This document shows, one piece after another, positions 9,029 through 16,796 of a DNA stretch of 64,000 nt. The stretch covers positions 8,906 to 72,905 of the forward strand of contig JBCCJI010000020.1 of the NCBI GenBank assembly GCA_039027855.1, given 5' to 3'. Under the pieces are notes generated by a model, which was not told where the DNA came from, did not search any database, and saw only the letters and a list, made by a program, of their open reading frames with translations. The stretch comes from Thermohalobaculum sp039027855 (lineage in GTDB: Bacteria; Pseudomonadota; Alphaproteobacteria; Rhodobacterales; Rhodobacteraceae). Every line of letters starts with the position of its first letter. The first letter of the stretch is position 1. The position numbers were made by a program, and so were the translations under genes.

Positions 9029-9595
9029 CTCCAAGTCGACCTGGATCGGGATGATCGTCCCGATGGCCGGCGCGCCGTAACCCATGCCCCAGGTCGTCCG
9101 GTCGATCTCGCCGGTGATGGTGAAGCCCGCGATCGTCTTGTTGGGGTTGAACGGCGAGGGCGCCATCTTGTTCAGCTGCGCATCGAATGACACGGGGTGG
9201 GTCTGACCGAGCATGGTCAGCTCACCTTCCACCTTGGCCGTCTCGCTGCCGGTCGGCGTCACCGAGGTCGACACGAATTCGATCGTCGGAAACTGATCGA
9301 CGTTGAAGAAGTCGGCATTGCGCAAATGGTCATCGCGCTTGGCCCAGAAGGTGTCGATGCTGGCTGCCTGCACGACAAAGCGCACCTCGGTCTCCTCCAC
9401 GGCCTCGGGGTCGAAGCTGAGCTCGGCATCCATCTCGCGGAACACACCATGGGTGTTCGAGAAGCCGAGATGGCTGACCTGGAAGGTGATGGTCGTGTGG
9501 CTCTTGTCGAGCGCATAGGGCGCGGCGACGGCAGGGGTGGCGAGGGCCGCCAGCGCAAGGCCGGCGCCGAAAAGCATGGGGGTAATGCGCATCAT
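9011..9595 (-). CDS. YceI-family polyisoprenoid-binding protein (first copy)
   Basis: A 194-residue exported protein. A signal peptide (MLFGAGLALAALATPAVA) precedes the mature start APYALDKSHTTITFQVSHLG, the classic YceI opening. Further family marks are NTHGVFREMDAEL, HLRNADFFNVDQFPTIEF and a C-terminal TWGMGYGAPAIG region. It probably binds isoprenoid lipids (quinone precursors) in the periplasm. Two adjacent ATG codons at 9595 and 9592 follow GGAGAGAG, which decides the start against a longer frame reaching 9712. First gene of the YceI-YceI-cytochrome b561 unit. Confidence 0.93.
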   Translation of the reverse strand: MMRITPMLFGAGLALAALATPAVAAPYALDKSHTTITFQVSHLGFSNTHGVFREMDAELSFDPEAVEETEVRFVVQAASIDTFWAKRDDHLRNADFFNVDQFPTIEFVSTSVTPTGSETAKVEGELTMLGQTHPVSFDAQLNKMAPSPFNPNKTIAGFTITGEIDRTTWGMGYGAPAIGTIIPIQVDLEMSPVD

Positions 9596-9873
9596 CTCTC
9601 TCCGTTGAGAACCGCGTCGGCGCGGCATCCCGATCCAGCAGGCGGCGCCACGCCGCCCAGAGCCCTTGAGATAGACGGCCATCACGCGCCTGCCAGCATG
9701 GGAGGCGATCAATACACTCTTCTCCGAATGGGAATGACGCTTGCGTGAGCCTTGGGATCGCCGTCGCTGCGCGCAAGATTAGGGGCGTCACGATGCGGCT
9801 CGACCGGTGCAACGGTGCATGTAATCCTGCACTCTCAGCGACCCTCGCCGCCCCCGACTGCCGGAGATCGCCC

Positions 9874-10821
9874 ATGTCATCAGACGAGCCGACAAAGGCA
9901 GAGGTCACGCCGCGCGGCGACACTGGGGCTGCCGGCACCAGCGGTGGCGTTGAGGGCGGCCCGCCGGGCGGTGGCATGGCACGCCAAGGGCTATGGAAGA
10001 TCGCCAAGATCGTGGCCTTGCTCGCGGTCTGCTATGCGGTGCTGTCCCTCTTTATCGGCACCTTGCTGCGCGTGGTGGTCGTCGCGCTTTTCCTCGGCTT
10101 TTTCGTGTTTCTCGGCGTCGGGATGCTCCGCCGGCGGTTTGAGCGGCTCGAGGCGCTGATGACGGGTGTCATCACCGCGGCGATCGGCGTGGCGATCTGG
10201 GCGGTCGGTTATGCGCCGCCGACCGTTTGTACCCTCCCCCCGGGGGGCGGCCATCGCGTGATGTTCGACGGGCCGGGCTGGTCGGCTGACGGGCGCGAGA
10301 ACCACATGTCCTTCGACGCCGAGGGCGGGGATATCAGCATCAGCATCTCCTACAAGGCGGCGCCCCGCCTGTCGGTGACCGAGGCACGCGTCGCTTCGGT
10401 CTATCGGTTCGGCGCCCACCCCCGGGCCGAACGTCCTGATCCCGGCCTCGGCGACACCGTGCTTATTCCGCTGGACGTCATGGTGAGCGCGGCCGACAGC
10501 GCCGAGCATGCGCATGCCGCGGGTCAGATCGACGTCGTGCGCCTGCCCATCTTCAGCCCCGGCGAGGATGGTCCGGTGCCCTGGGGCCTGTTCGACGGCG
10601 ACTTGGCGCTGGAGGGTGGTCTGCAGGTGCGCGCGGTGGCCTTCGAGCTGGACCGGCCGATCCTCGGTGGCGGCGACAACCAGCGGCGGGCGCTCGGCCG
10701 TTTCAATCCGGTGTCGCGCGAGGAGGCGATCTTCGATCTGCAGCCTCCCAGCAAGCAGGCCAAGCAGTTCGCTGCCTACAAAGAGGAGTGCCTGCCGGCC
10801 TGGTTGGCGGGCAATGATTAG
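9874..10821 (+). CDS. Hypothetical membrane protein
   Basis: A 315-residue protein, not recognised. After a Gly/Pro/Thr-rich cytosolic N-terminus (~35 residues) come three hydrophobic helices (roughly residues 45-65, 66-85 and 95-115, containing AIGVAIWAVGYAPP). A ~200-residue globular domain follows, probably periplasmic, with strands around GDISISISYKAAPRLSV and a late Cys (KEECLPAW). The start ATG at 9874 has GGAG upstream (CGGAGATCGCCC); an upstream in-frame ATG at 9745 would add 43 low-quality residues. It is followed 24 bp later by a hairpin repeat. Confidence 0.75.
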   Translation: MSSDEPTKAEVTPRGDTGAAGTSGGVEGGPPGGGMARQGLWKIAKIVALLAVCYAVLSLFIGTLLRVVVVALFLGFFVFLGVGMLRRRFERLEALMTGVITAAIGVAIWAVGYAPPTVCTLPPGGGHRVMFDGPGWSADGRENHMSFDAEGGDISISISYKAAPRLSVTEARVASVYRFGAHPRAERPDPGLGDTVLIPLDVMVSAADSAEHAHAAGQIDVVRLPIFSPGEDGPVPWGLFDGDLALEGGLQVRAVAFELDRPILGGGDNQRRALGRFNPVSREEAIFDLQPPSKQAKQFAAYKEECLPAWLAGND

Positions 10822-10845
10822 AGCCGCCGCAGCTTAGCATGCCGT

Positions 10846-10866
10846 ATCGCGGCTGGTCGCCGCGAT
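10846..10866. repeat. Hairpin repeat, copy 1
   Basis: Perfect 8-bp inverted repeat ATCGCGGC / GCCGCGAT around the 5-nt loop TGGTC, 24 bp after the stop of the upstream gene. The same element recurs at 60824-60844 and 63631-63651, each time just after a coding sequence. There is no T-run, so it is not a standard intrinsic terminator. The following ~225 bp to 11093 hold no gene that I can support. Confidence 0.85.
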
Positions 10867-11093
10867 GCATCTTGCGTGGTTTCTCTGGTGTCGCCCTGGG
10901 CGCCCGTGTCAGGGGGCGTTGATCCGGGTTTTGCCGAAAGCGATGGGCTTAGGCGCTGCTGCCGGGGGCTTCTCATCCAGGTTGAGAGGGCGTGGCGGGC
11001 CGGTGTCGAGGCGCGAGGCGTGTCGCCTTCCACCCAGCGACCCATCATGATCAACCCGTGCTTCGGCGGGATCGGCACCCATCTTGCGTTTGC

Positions 11094-11552
11094 CTAAGCG
11101 CTCCGGGTGGCAGCGCGTAGGGCCCTTTCCAAGGCTTCGCGGAAGCGCGAGCGATCGGCCTTGGAAAACGGCTTCTGTCCCCCGCCCTGACCAAGCGGAT
11201 TGGCCGCCCGCAGATCGGCCATCAGGTCGCGCATCGCCAGCGCCTGGCCGATGTTGGCCGTGGTGAAGGCCTCACCGTTCGGTTTCAGCACCCGCGCACC
11301 GGTCTTCAGCACGGCATCCGCCAGCACGATGTCGGCGGTGATGCAGATATCGCCTGGAGCCGTGCGCGCGGCGATCCACTTGTCCGCCGCATCGGCTGCA
11401 CCATCGACCACCACGATCGAGACCAGCGGCTCGGCAGAGGGCCGGATCCCACCATTCGACACCATCACCACCGCCACACCATGCCGCCCCGCGACCTCGA
11501 TCGCCTCGGCCCGGACAGGACAGGCATCGGCGTCGATGTAGAGGCTTCCCAT
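11094..11552 (-). CDS. YaiI/YqxD (DUF188, UPF0178) family protein
   Basis: A 152-residue cytosolic protein of the YaiI/YqxD family. It starts with the family signature LYIDADACPVRAEAIEVA and includes SNGGIRPS, DAADKWIA, GDICITADIVLADAVL and LKPNGEAFTTANIG. The fold is related to PIN/NYN nucleases, but no activity is established for the family. The ATG at 11552 fits the family start better than the upstream in-frame ATG at 11576. It is divergent from the deaminase-like gene, with a short palindrome between them. Confidence 0.9.
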   Translation of the reverse strand: MGSLYIDADACPVRAEAIEVAGRHGVAVVMVSNGGIRPSAEPLVSIVVVDGAADAADKWIAARTAPGDICITADIVLADAVLKTGARVLKPNGEAFTTANIGQALAMRDLMADLRAANPLGQGGGQKPFSKADRSRFREALERALRAATRSA

Positions 11553-11583
11553 GCTGGCGGCAGTCCTTTTGCACAACGTGTCT

Positions 11584-11610
11584 GGCTAGTCAGGTCCCAG
11601 TGGACTAGCC
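11584..11610. promoter_or_regulatory. Inverted repeat in the YaiI/deaminase divergent intergenic region
   Basis: Perfect 8-bp arms GGCTAGTC (11584-11591) and GACTAGCC (11603-11610) are separated by 11 nt. The element lies 32 bp upstream of the YaiI start and 46 bp upstream of the deaminase-like start. It could be an operator for a dimeric regulator or a hairpin in a 5' leader. No regulator gene is adjacent. Confidence 0.5.
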
Positions 11611-11656
11611 TTACACCACAAATTTTTCGCAACCATGTAAGAGATTCTGTGAAATC

Positions 11657-12661
11657 ATGCCCAAAGCTAACAAGAAAGATCCACGATTTGTCCAATCGCG
11701 CTTTAACAAGGGCATGCGAACGGATTACGTGTCATTGCATGGGCAATATACTGGTCGCCATTCAAGCAAGATCGTCCGTCGTAAAGCCGGAAACATGTCA
11801 CATGTTCGCCAGCGACAGTTCAATACGCACTTCGCCACGATCCTGAAGGAGTACTATAGGACGCTGCCCAACTGCAGTGAAATCGAAGTGCAGATCGCAC
11901 ATGTCAACGACCGATATTTTATCGCAAGCAATAACAACGAGACTAGTGACCACTTTTACGACGAGCTAGTTTCGAAGGCTAATCTGGCCGCGGCGCTCCG
12001 CCAGTACGCCAAGGAAGTCCATGAAAAGGCCTCAGTCTCGAAGGCAGGCGATGCCTACAGGCGCCAGCGCCATGCCAAGAAACTGGCTGATACGCTCGAC
12101 GAGAAACGAACTTTCGTCAAAGCGAACATGTTCAGGGCACGTGGTGCCAAGCTCACCATGCGCGTCGATGCCTGCGACGCAATCGGTCCGCAGGTGGCGG
12201 GGTTTATCGATGGCTCTCTTGGGAAAACGCTCTGCATCGTGACCTCGTCAATCAATATGCACGCCGAGCAGAAGATCATGCTCGCGCTATGCAAGGCCTA
12301 CGGGAGCACGGTCAGTATGGACGAAGTGACATTCGCCGGTACCTTCAGGCCCTGCCGCGGCTGCTTTGAAAGCCTGAATGTCGTGCAGCGGTTTCTGCTG
12401 CCCAATCTCGCCTTCGCCGATCGTCCCGGGCACTGGTGGGCCACGACGACACGAGCGCACGCGCAGATCATTGAAGTTCTGCGTGGCAATGGTCGGATCA
12501 CACCGACCGATTATGCGACGGCCTTCGACACCGAGGGGCTGATGATCGGGCTGGGCAGCGAAACGAATCGACCCATGCTGCGGCCCGGTCCCGGCGAGGC
12601 GGAGGTTGAGGATCTGCACTACGCGTCGGACTCGGATTCGGACGACGACAGCGATTTTTGA
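11657..12661 (+). CDS. Putative zinc-dependent deaminase-fold protein (novel type)
   Basis: A 334-residue protein. It has the cytidine-deaminase-superfamily pattern H-A-E (H202, E204) followed after 27 residues by P-C-R-G-C (P232, C233, C236), which would supply one histidine and two cysteine zinc ligands plus the catalytic glutamate. Upstream, VQIAHVNDRYFIASNN (~78-93) resembles the N-terminal hairpin of that fold, but ~105 residues, mostly helical and charged, separate it from HAE. The N-terminus is strongly basic (KANKKDPRF, SKIVRRKAG) and the C-terminus is an acidic Ser/Asp tail. There is no signal peptide. Base composition is visibly less GC-rich than the neighbours, suggesting acquisition. 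Substrate (nucleotide, RNA, DNA or protein target) cannot be told from the sequence. Confidence 0.7.
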   Translation: MPKANKKDPRFVQSRFNKGMRTDYVSLHGQYTGRHSSKIVRRKAGNMSHVRQRQFNTHFATILKEYYRTLPNCSEIEVQIAHVNDRYFIASNNNETSDHFYDELVSKANLAAALRQYAKEVHEKASVSKAGDAYRRQRHAKKLADTLDEKRTFVKANMFRARGAKLTMRVDACDAIGPQVAGFIDGSLGKTLCIVTSSINMHAEQKIMLALCKAYGSTVSMDEVTFAGTFRPCRGCFESLNVVQRFLLPNLAFADRPGHWWATTTRAHAQIIEVLRGNGRITPTDYATAFDTEGLMIGLGSETNRPMLRPGPGEAEVEDLHYASDSDSDDDSDF

Positions 12662-12745
12662 GCCGTCCGGCCGGCGATCGCGGCGGGCGACGCTGCCGAG
12701 CGTATGACCACCCAACCGCCGCCGTTGCCCGCCCGAGGCGGCCGC

Positions 12746-13627
12746 TCACCGTGTCGGAACTGGGACCTCGCCGCGGTAGTCGTAGAAGCCGCGGTTGGTC
12801 TTGCGGCCAAGCCAGCCGGCCTCGACATACTTCACGAGCAGCGGGCAGGGGCGGTACTTGGTGTCGGCCAGGCCGTCGTGCAGCACATGCATGATGGCGA
12901 GGCAGGTATCGAGGCCGATGAAATCCGCGAGCTGGAGCGGGCCCATCGGGTGGTTGGTGCCGAGCTTCATGGCCGTGTCGATGCTCTCCACCGTACCGAC
13001 GCCCTCATAGAGCGTGTAGATCGCCTCGTTGATCATCGGCAGCAGGATGCGGTTCACGATGAAGGCGGGGAAATCCTCGGCATTGGCCGGGGTCTTGCCG
13101 ATCTTCTCGACCACGCTGCGGACGACGGTAAAGGTCGCCTCGTCAGTGGCGATACCGCGCACCAGTTCGACCAGCTGCATGACCGGGACGGGGTTCATGA
13201 AGTGAAAGCCCATGAACCGCTCGGGCCGGTCGGTGGCCGAGGCCAGCCGCGTGATTGAGATCGACGAAGTGTTCGAGGTCAGGATCGTATGGCCTGCCAG
13301 ATGAGGCCTGAGCGTTTCGAAGATCTGGAGCTTGATGGCCTCGTTCTCGGTCGCGGCCTCAATCACGAGATCGGTCTGCGCGATCGCGGCGGCATCGCCG
13401 GTCGGTGCGATGCGGGCCAGTGCCGCGTCCTTGTCGTCCGCGCTTAACCGGTCTTTCTGCACCAGTCGGTCGTACCCCTTGCTGATACGCGCAACCGCCT
13501 GCTGGAGCGCGGTCTCGTCGACATCGTTCAGCAGCACCTCATAGCCGTGCTGCGCGAAGACCTGAGTGATCCCAGTGCCCATCTGGCCCGCGCCGATCAC
13601 GCCCACGCGCTGGATCTCGCTCGTCAT
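12746..13627 (-). CDS. hbd: 3-hydroxybutyryl-CoA dehydrogenase
   Basis: A 293-residue NAD-dependent dehydrogenase converting (S)-3-hydroxybutyryl-CoA and acetoacetyl-CoA. The Rossmann motif VGVIGAGQMGTGI lies at residues 8-20. NTSSISITRLA, the catalytic-histidine segment GFHFMNPVPVMQLVELV and the C-terminal helical domain (NHPMGPLQLADFIGLD) are all present. Length is typical of the single-domain Hbd/PaaH group (~290). Its electron-transfer partner genes etfBA lie close by on the same strand, with one opposite gene in between, which suggests a shared role in acyl-CoA or butyrate metabolism. Confidence 0.95.
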   Translation of the reverse strand: MTSEIQRVGVIGAGQMGTGITQVFAQHGYEVLLNDVDETALQQAVARISKGYDRLVQKDRLSADDKDAALARIAPTGDAAAIAQTDLVIEAATENEAIKLQIFETLRPHLAGHTILTSNTSSISITRLASATDRPERFMGFHFMNPVPVMQLVELVRGIATDEATFTVVRSVVEKIGKTPANAEDFPAFIVNRILLPMINEAIYTLYEGVGTVESIDTAMKLGTNHPMGPLQLADFIGLDTCLAIMHVLHDGLADTKYRPCPLLVKYVEAGWLGRKTNRGFYDYRGEVPVPTR

Positions 13628-13818
13628 GTCCCAGGTCTCCTCGGCGTGGCTTTGACGCCGCTTTTATTGTGCAGTGCAGCAAAGACTATAGCGGGTCGGT
13701 GCAGGCGCTGGCAAGCTACCCGGATCTCCGTTGTTAGCCGCTTGTCCGGATCCGGGCTTGGCGGCATGCTGACGCTAGGCGAAGGCGTTTCGCGCCGGTC
13801 GGATGCACGGGGTGCTGG

Positions 13819-14481
13819 ATGCAGGCGCTGACATCGACCCAACTCACCGTGTTGATGGTCTTCGGAGGCCTTGTCGCCGCGGTCGGGCTCTATGCCATCA
13901 TGCGCCCGCCGGTGAGTGACGGGGAGACGCGGATCAAGATCTTCGGTCTTGAGTTCAACGCGTCGTCGGGCGGATTGCTGGTTTTTGTCATCGGCTGCGT
14001 TTTCCTGGCCTCGCCGATCTTCGTGCCGTTGCAGGCGCCGATCCAGGGCGCGGTTCCCGTTGGGTCCTCCGGCGCCGCGCCGCCGGCGGGTGGCACACTG
14101 ATCACGGGTGTCGTCCCCGCCGGTCAGGAGGTCGAACCGAACGACCACCCCCGCGGAGCCAACGGGATCGAGATCGGCAGGATCTACGGCGGCGTGGTGT
14201 CGGGCAGGGACAAGGACTTCTTCCGCGCGGCGTTGAAGCCGGATGCGACGCGCCTGCGCTATGTCTGGCGGGTGATGGATGACGGCAGCAGCAGCCGGTG
14301 TAACCTCTATCTGCTGGATGAGTTCGGCGAGACGCTTGTCAATGAGTACCAGAACCCCTCGAACGGGCGCGCCATTTCCGGGGAGAAATCGGTGGTCGAC
14401 GTGAAAGCCATCGGCGTCTCGCTGGTCACCGACATGCCGGACCGGAGCTGCGAATACGAGTTCGAGCTCATCTACGAGTGA
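13819..14481 (+). CDS. Hypothetical membrane protein with extracytoplasmic PPC-like domain
   Basis: A 220-residue protein. Two hydrophobic helices (~residues 8-27 and 50-70) are followed by a Gly/Ala/Pro linker and a domain opening with VEPNDHPRGANGIEIGRIYGG, then VSGRDKDFFRAAL. The E-P-N-D ... G.V.G..D.D.F pattern resembles bacterial pre-peptidase C-terminal (PPC) beta-sandwich domains. Two Cys (SSRCNLYLL, RSCEYEF) may form a disulfide outside the cytosol. I do not know a function. It faces etfA convergently, with a hairpin between the two stops. Confidence 0.7.
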   Translation: MQALTSTQLTVLMVFGGLVAAVGLYAIMRPPVSDGETRIKIFGLEFNASSGGLLVFVIGCVFLASPIFVPLQAPIQGAVPVGSSGAAPPAGGTLITGVVPAGQEVEPNDHPRGANGIEIGRIYGGVVSGRDKDFFRAALKPDATRLRYVWRVMDDGSSSRCNLYLLDEFGETLVNEYQNPSNGRAISGEKSVVDVKAIGVSLVTDMPDRSCEYEFELIYE

Positions 14482-14502
14482 TTTTTCGGCAGTATATTGA
14501 GA

Positions 14503-14528
14503 GGGCGGCCCGGCTGATCGGGCCGCCC
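14503..14528. terminator. Bidirectional terminator hairpin between convergent genes
   Basis: Perfect 10-bp stem GGGCGGCCCG / CGGGCCGCCC around the 6-nt loop GCTGAT. It lies between the stop of the plus-strand gene at 14481 and the etfA stop at 14547. There is no long T-run on the plus side; the placement argues for termination in both directions. Confidence 0.7.
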
Positions 14529-14546
14529 GTCATCGATGAGGCGAGC

Positions 14547-15479
14547 TCAGCCGAGCTTCGCTTCGAGCTCGGGCATCAGCTCGAAGAGATCGCCCACCAG
14601 GCCGTAATCGGCGACCTGGAAGATCGGCGCGTCCTCGTCCTTGTTGATGGCGACGATGACCTTGCTGTCCTTCATGCCGGCGAGGTGCTGGATCGCGCCC
14701 GAGATGCCAACCGCGATGTAGAGGTCGGGCGCCACAACCTTGCCGGTCTGGCCCACCTGCCAGTCATTCGGCGCATAGCCCGAGTCGACCGCCGCGCGGC
14801 TCGCACCCGTCGCAGCGCCGAGCTTGTCGGCGACTTTCTCGATGATCGCGAAGTTCTCGGCCGAGCCGACGCCGCGACCGCCCGAGACCACCACCTTGGC
14901 CGAGCCGAGCTGCGGTCGGTCGCTGGCCACGACCTTGTCTTCGACCCAGCTGGAGAGCGCCGGGTCATCGAGCACCGCCACATCCTCGACCGGCGCGGCA
15001 TCCTGTGTGCCCACGGCCTGGAACGAGGCGGTACGGATCGAGACGACCTTGATGGGATCGGCGGTCTTCACCGTCTGCATCGCGTTGCCCGCATAGATCG
15101 GGCGCACGAACGTCTCGGCATCGACGATCTCGGCCACGTCGGTCAGGACCATGACATCGAGCAGGGCCGCCACGCGGGGCAGCACGTTCTTCGCCGAAAC
15201 CGTCGCCGGCGCCACGATGTGGGTATAGTCGCCCGCAAGGCTGACGATCAGGGCCGCCATGGGCTCGGCCAACTGGTGGCCGTAGATCGGGCTGTCGGCG
15301 CAGAGCACCTTGGCGACCCCCGCCATGGTGGCGATTTCAGCGGTCGCGCCGCCGGAGCACCCCTCGGACGCGCTCAACACCGTCACCGGGCCCAGAGCGC
15401 TCGCCGCGGCCAGCGCCTTGGAGGTCGCATCGGCGTTCAGCACACCCGCGTTGATCTCGGCAATCAGCAAAACAGACAT
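14547..15479 (-). CDS. etfA: Electron transfer flavoprotein alpha subunit
   Basis: A 310-residue FAD-binding alpha subunit of ETF, which passes electrons from acyl-CoA and N-methyl dehydrogenases to ETF:quinone oxidoreductase. The C-terminal FAD domain shows VVSGGRGVGSAENF, VDSGYAPNDWQVGQTGKVVAP (split here across the signature) and the block from GISGAIQHLAGMKDS to INKDEDAPIF. The ATG overlaps the etfB stop by one base, so the two subunits are translationally coupled. Dimethylglycine/sarcosine-type dehydrogenases such as the one at 30.7 kb are known ETF users in other systems. Confidence 0.97.
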   Translation of the reverse strand: MSVLLIAEINAGVLNADATSKALAAASALGPVTVLSASEGCSGGATAEIATMAGVAKVLCADSPIYGHQLAEPMAALIVSLAGDYTHIVAPATVSAKNVLPRVAALLDVMVLTDVAEIVDAETFVRPIYAGNAMQTVKTADPIKVVSIRTASFQAVGTQDAAPVEDVAVLDDPALSSWVEDKVVASDRPQLGSAKVVVSGGRGVGSAENFAIIEKVADKLGAATGASRAAVDSGYAPNDWQVGQTGKVVAPDLYIAVGISGAIQHLAGMKDSKVIVAINKDEDAPIFQVADYGLVGDLFELMPELEAKLG

Positions 15480-16240
15480 CAGATTACCCCCGCCTCGTCC
15501 TTGAGCTTCTGGATCAGCTCCTCGACCGTGCTGACCTTGACACCTGCCTGGCGCGCAGGCGGTTCGCCCACCGTCACAACGCTGAGGCGCGGCGTGACAT
15601 CCACGCCGTAATCGGCCGGCTTCTTCATCTCGAGCGGCTTCTTCTTCGCCTTCATGATGTTGGGCAGCGAGGCGTAGCGCGGCTCGTTCAGGCGCAGGTC
15701 CACCGTGATGATCGCAGGCATGTTGACCTTGATCGTCTGCAGGCCGCCATCGACCTCCCGCGTGACCGTGGCGCTGTCGCCCTCGATGGCGACCTCGCTG
15801 GCATAGGTTGCTTGCGGCCAGCCGAGCAGCGCCGCCAGCATCTGGCCGGTCGCGTTCAGATCGTTGTCGATCGCCTGCTTGCCGGCGAGCACCAGCCCCG
15901 GCTCCTCCTCGGCGATCACCGCTTTCAAAAGCTTGGCGACGGCGAGCGGTTCGATATCGGTCTCGGGCGTATCGGCAGCCTCGATCAGGATGGCGCGGTC
16001 GGCCCCCATCGCGAGCGCCGTACGCAAGGTCTCTTGCGCCTTGGCGACGCCGATCGACACGACGACGATTTCCGACGCGGCGCCTCTCTCCTTCAGCCGG
16101 ATCGCCTCTTCGACCGCGATCTCGTCAAAGGGGTTCATCGACATCTTGACGTTGGCGAGATCGACGCCCGTGTTGTCAGCTTTGACGCGGACCTTCACGT
16201 TGTAGTCGATCACGCGCTTGACAGGCACCAGCACCTTCAT
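15479..16240 (-). CDS. etfB: Electron transfer flavoprotein beta subunit
   Basis: A 253-residue AMP-binding beta subunit. It begins MKVLVPVKRVIDYNVKVRV and holds the SMNPFDEIAVEEAIRLKE block, VVSIG, ALAMGADRAILIE, LAGKQAIDNDLNATGQMLA (recognition loop) and the C-terminal adenine-nucleotide region VDLRLNEPRYASLPNIMKAK. Length matches the family (~250). First gene of the etfBA unit; the 284 bp upstream (to 16524) should hold its promoter, and I see no other gene there. Confidence 0.97.
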   Translation of the reverse strand: MKVLVPVKRVIDYNVKVRVKADNTGVDLANVKMSMNPFDEIAVEEAIRLKERGAASEIVVVSIGVAKAQETLRTALAMGADRAILIEAADTPETDIEPLAVAKLLKAVIAEEEPGLVLAGKQAIDNDLNATGQMLAALLGWPQATYASEVAIEGDSATVTREVDGGLQTIKVNMPAIITVDLRLNEPRYASLPNIMKAKKKPLEMKKPADYGVDVTPRLSVVTVGEPPARQAGVKVSTVEELIQKLKDEAGVI

Positions 16241-16524
16241 TGCGCATCTCCTCTGGGGGCGGGACGGGCCCGCATACGGCCAAAACGCGACATATCCAAT
16301 CCCGCGGCGTCACCCGAGAGAAAAAACGACGCGGCGAGGCGTCGAGACGACGCGGACCCGACGGCAGTGGGCGGGATCAGGTGCGGAAACTGCGTTTACC
16401 ATATGGCAACAGTACTGCCTTAGCACTTATGACTGCAACGCTGGGTCGTATGTTGCACCCGGTGGATGTGCGTGCGTCGAATACCCATATGCGGCGTACT
16501 GGGTTTATGTGTCAGTGAGGCGCC

Positions 16525-16740
16525 ATGCGTCAGGGCATTGCAAGAAGGCTGTCCCATTTCTTCGCAGACCGGTCAGGTGCGGTTGCGCTCGACTGGATCG
16601 CGATGGGGACCATCGTGCTCATTCTCGGGATCGCGACGGCGGGCTCGCTCGGCGACGATGTTGAGATGGTGCAGAGCTCCATGAACACGCTGATGGATCA
16701 TCTGCCGGGCGGAGAGGCGGCCGATACGCTCGAAGAGTGA
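16525..16740 (+). CDS. Small Flp-pilin-like protein
   Basis: A 71-residue protein with the layout of a Flp/Fap type IVb pilin: a basic N-terminus, then FFADRSGAVALDWIAMGTIV and a hydrophobic helix (to ~residue 42), then a short acidic tail. The F-x-x-D-x-S-G-A-x-x-x-(D/E) context around the processing site is shared with Flp pilins, where the acid after the cleavage site guides assembly. No tad/cpa assembly genes are in the window, so whether it forms pili is unknown. The sequence just upstream is less GC-rich than the neighbours. Confidence 0.7.
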   Translation: MRQGIARRLSHFFADRSGAVALDWIAMGTIVLILGIATAGSLGDDVEMVQSSMNTLMDHLPGGEAADTLEE

Positions 16741-16796
16741 CGCCTTGTGGGTCACCGCGACTGGCTGCGCACCATCGGCCATGGCTGCGCTGCCAA

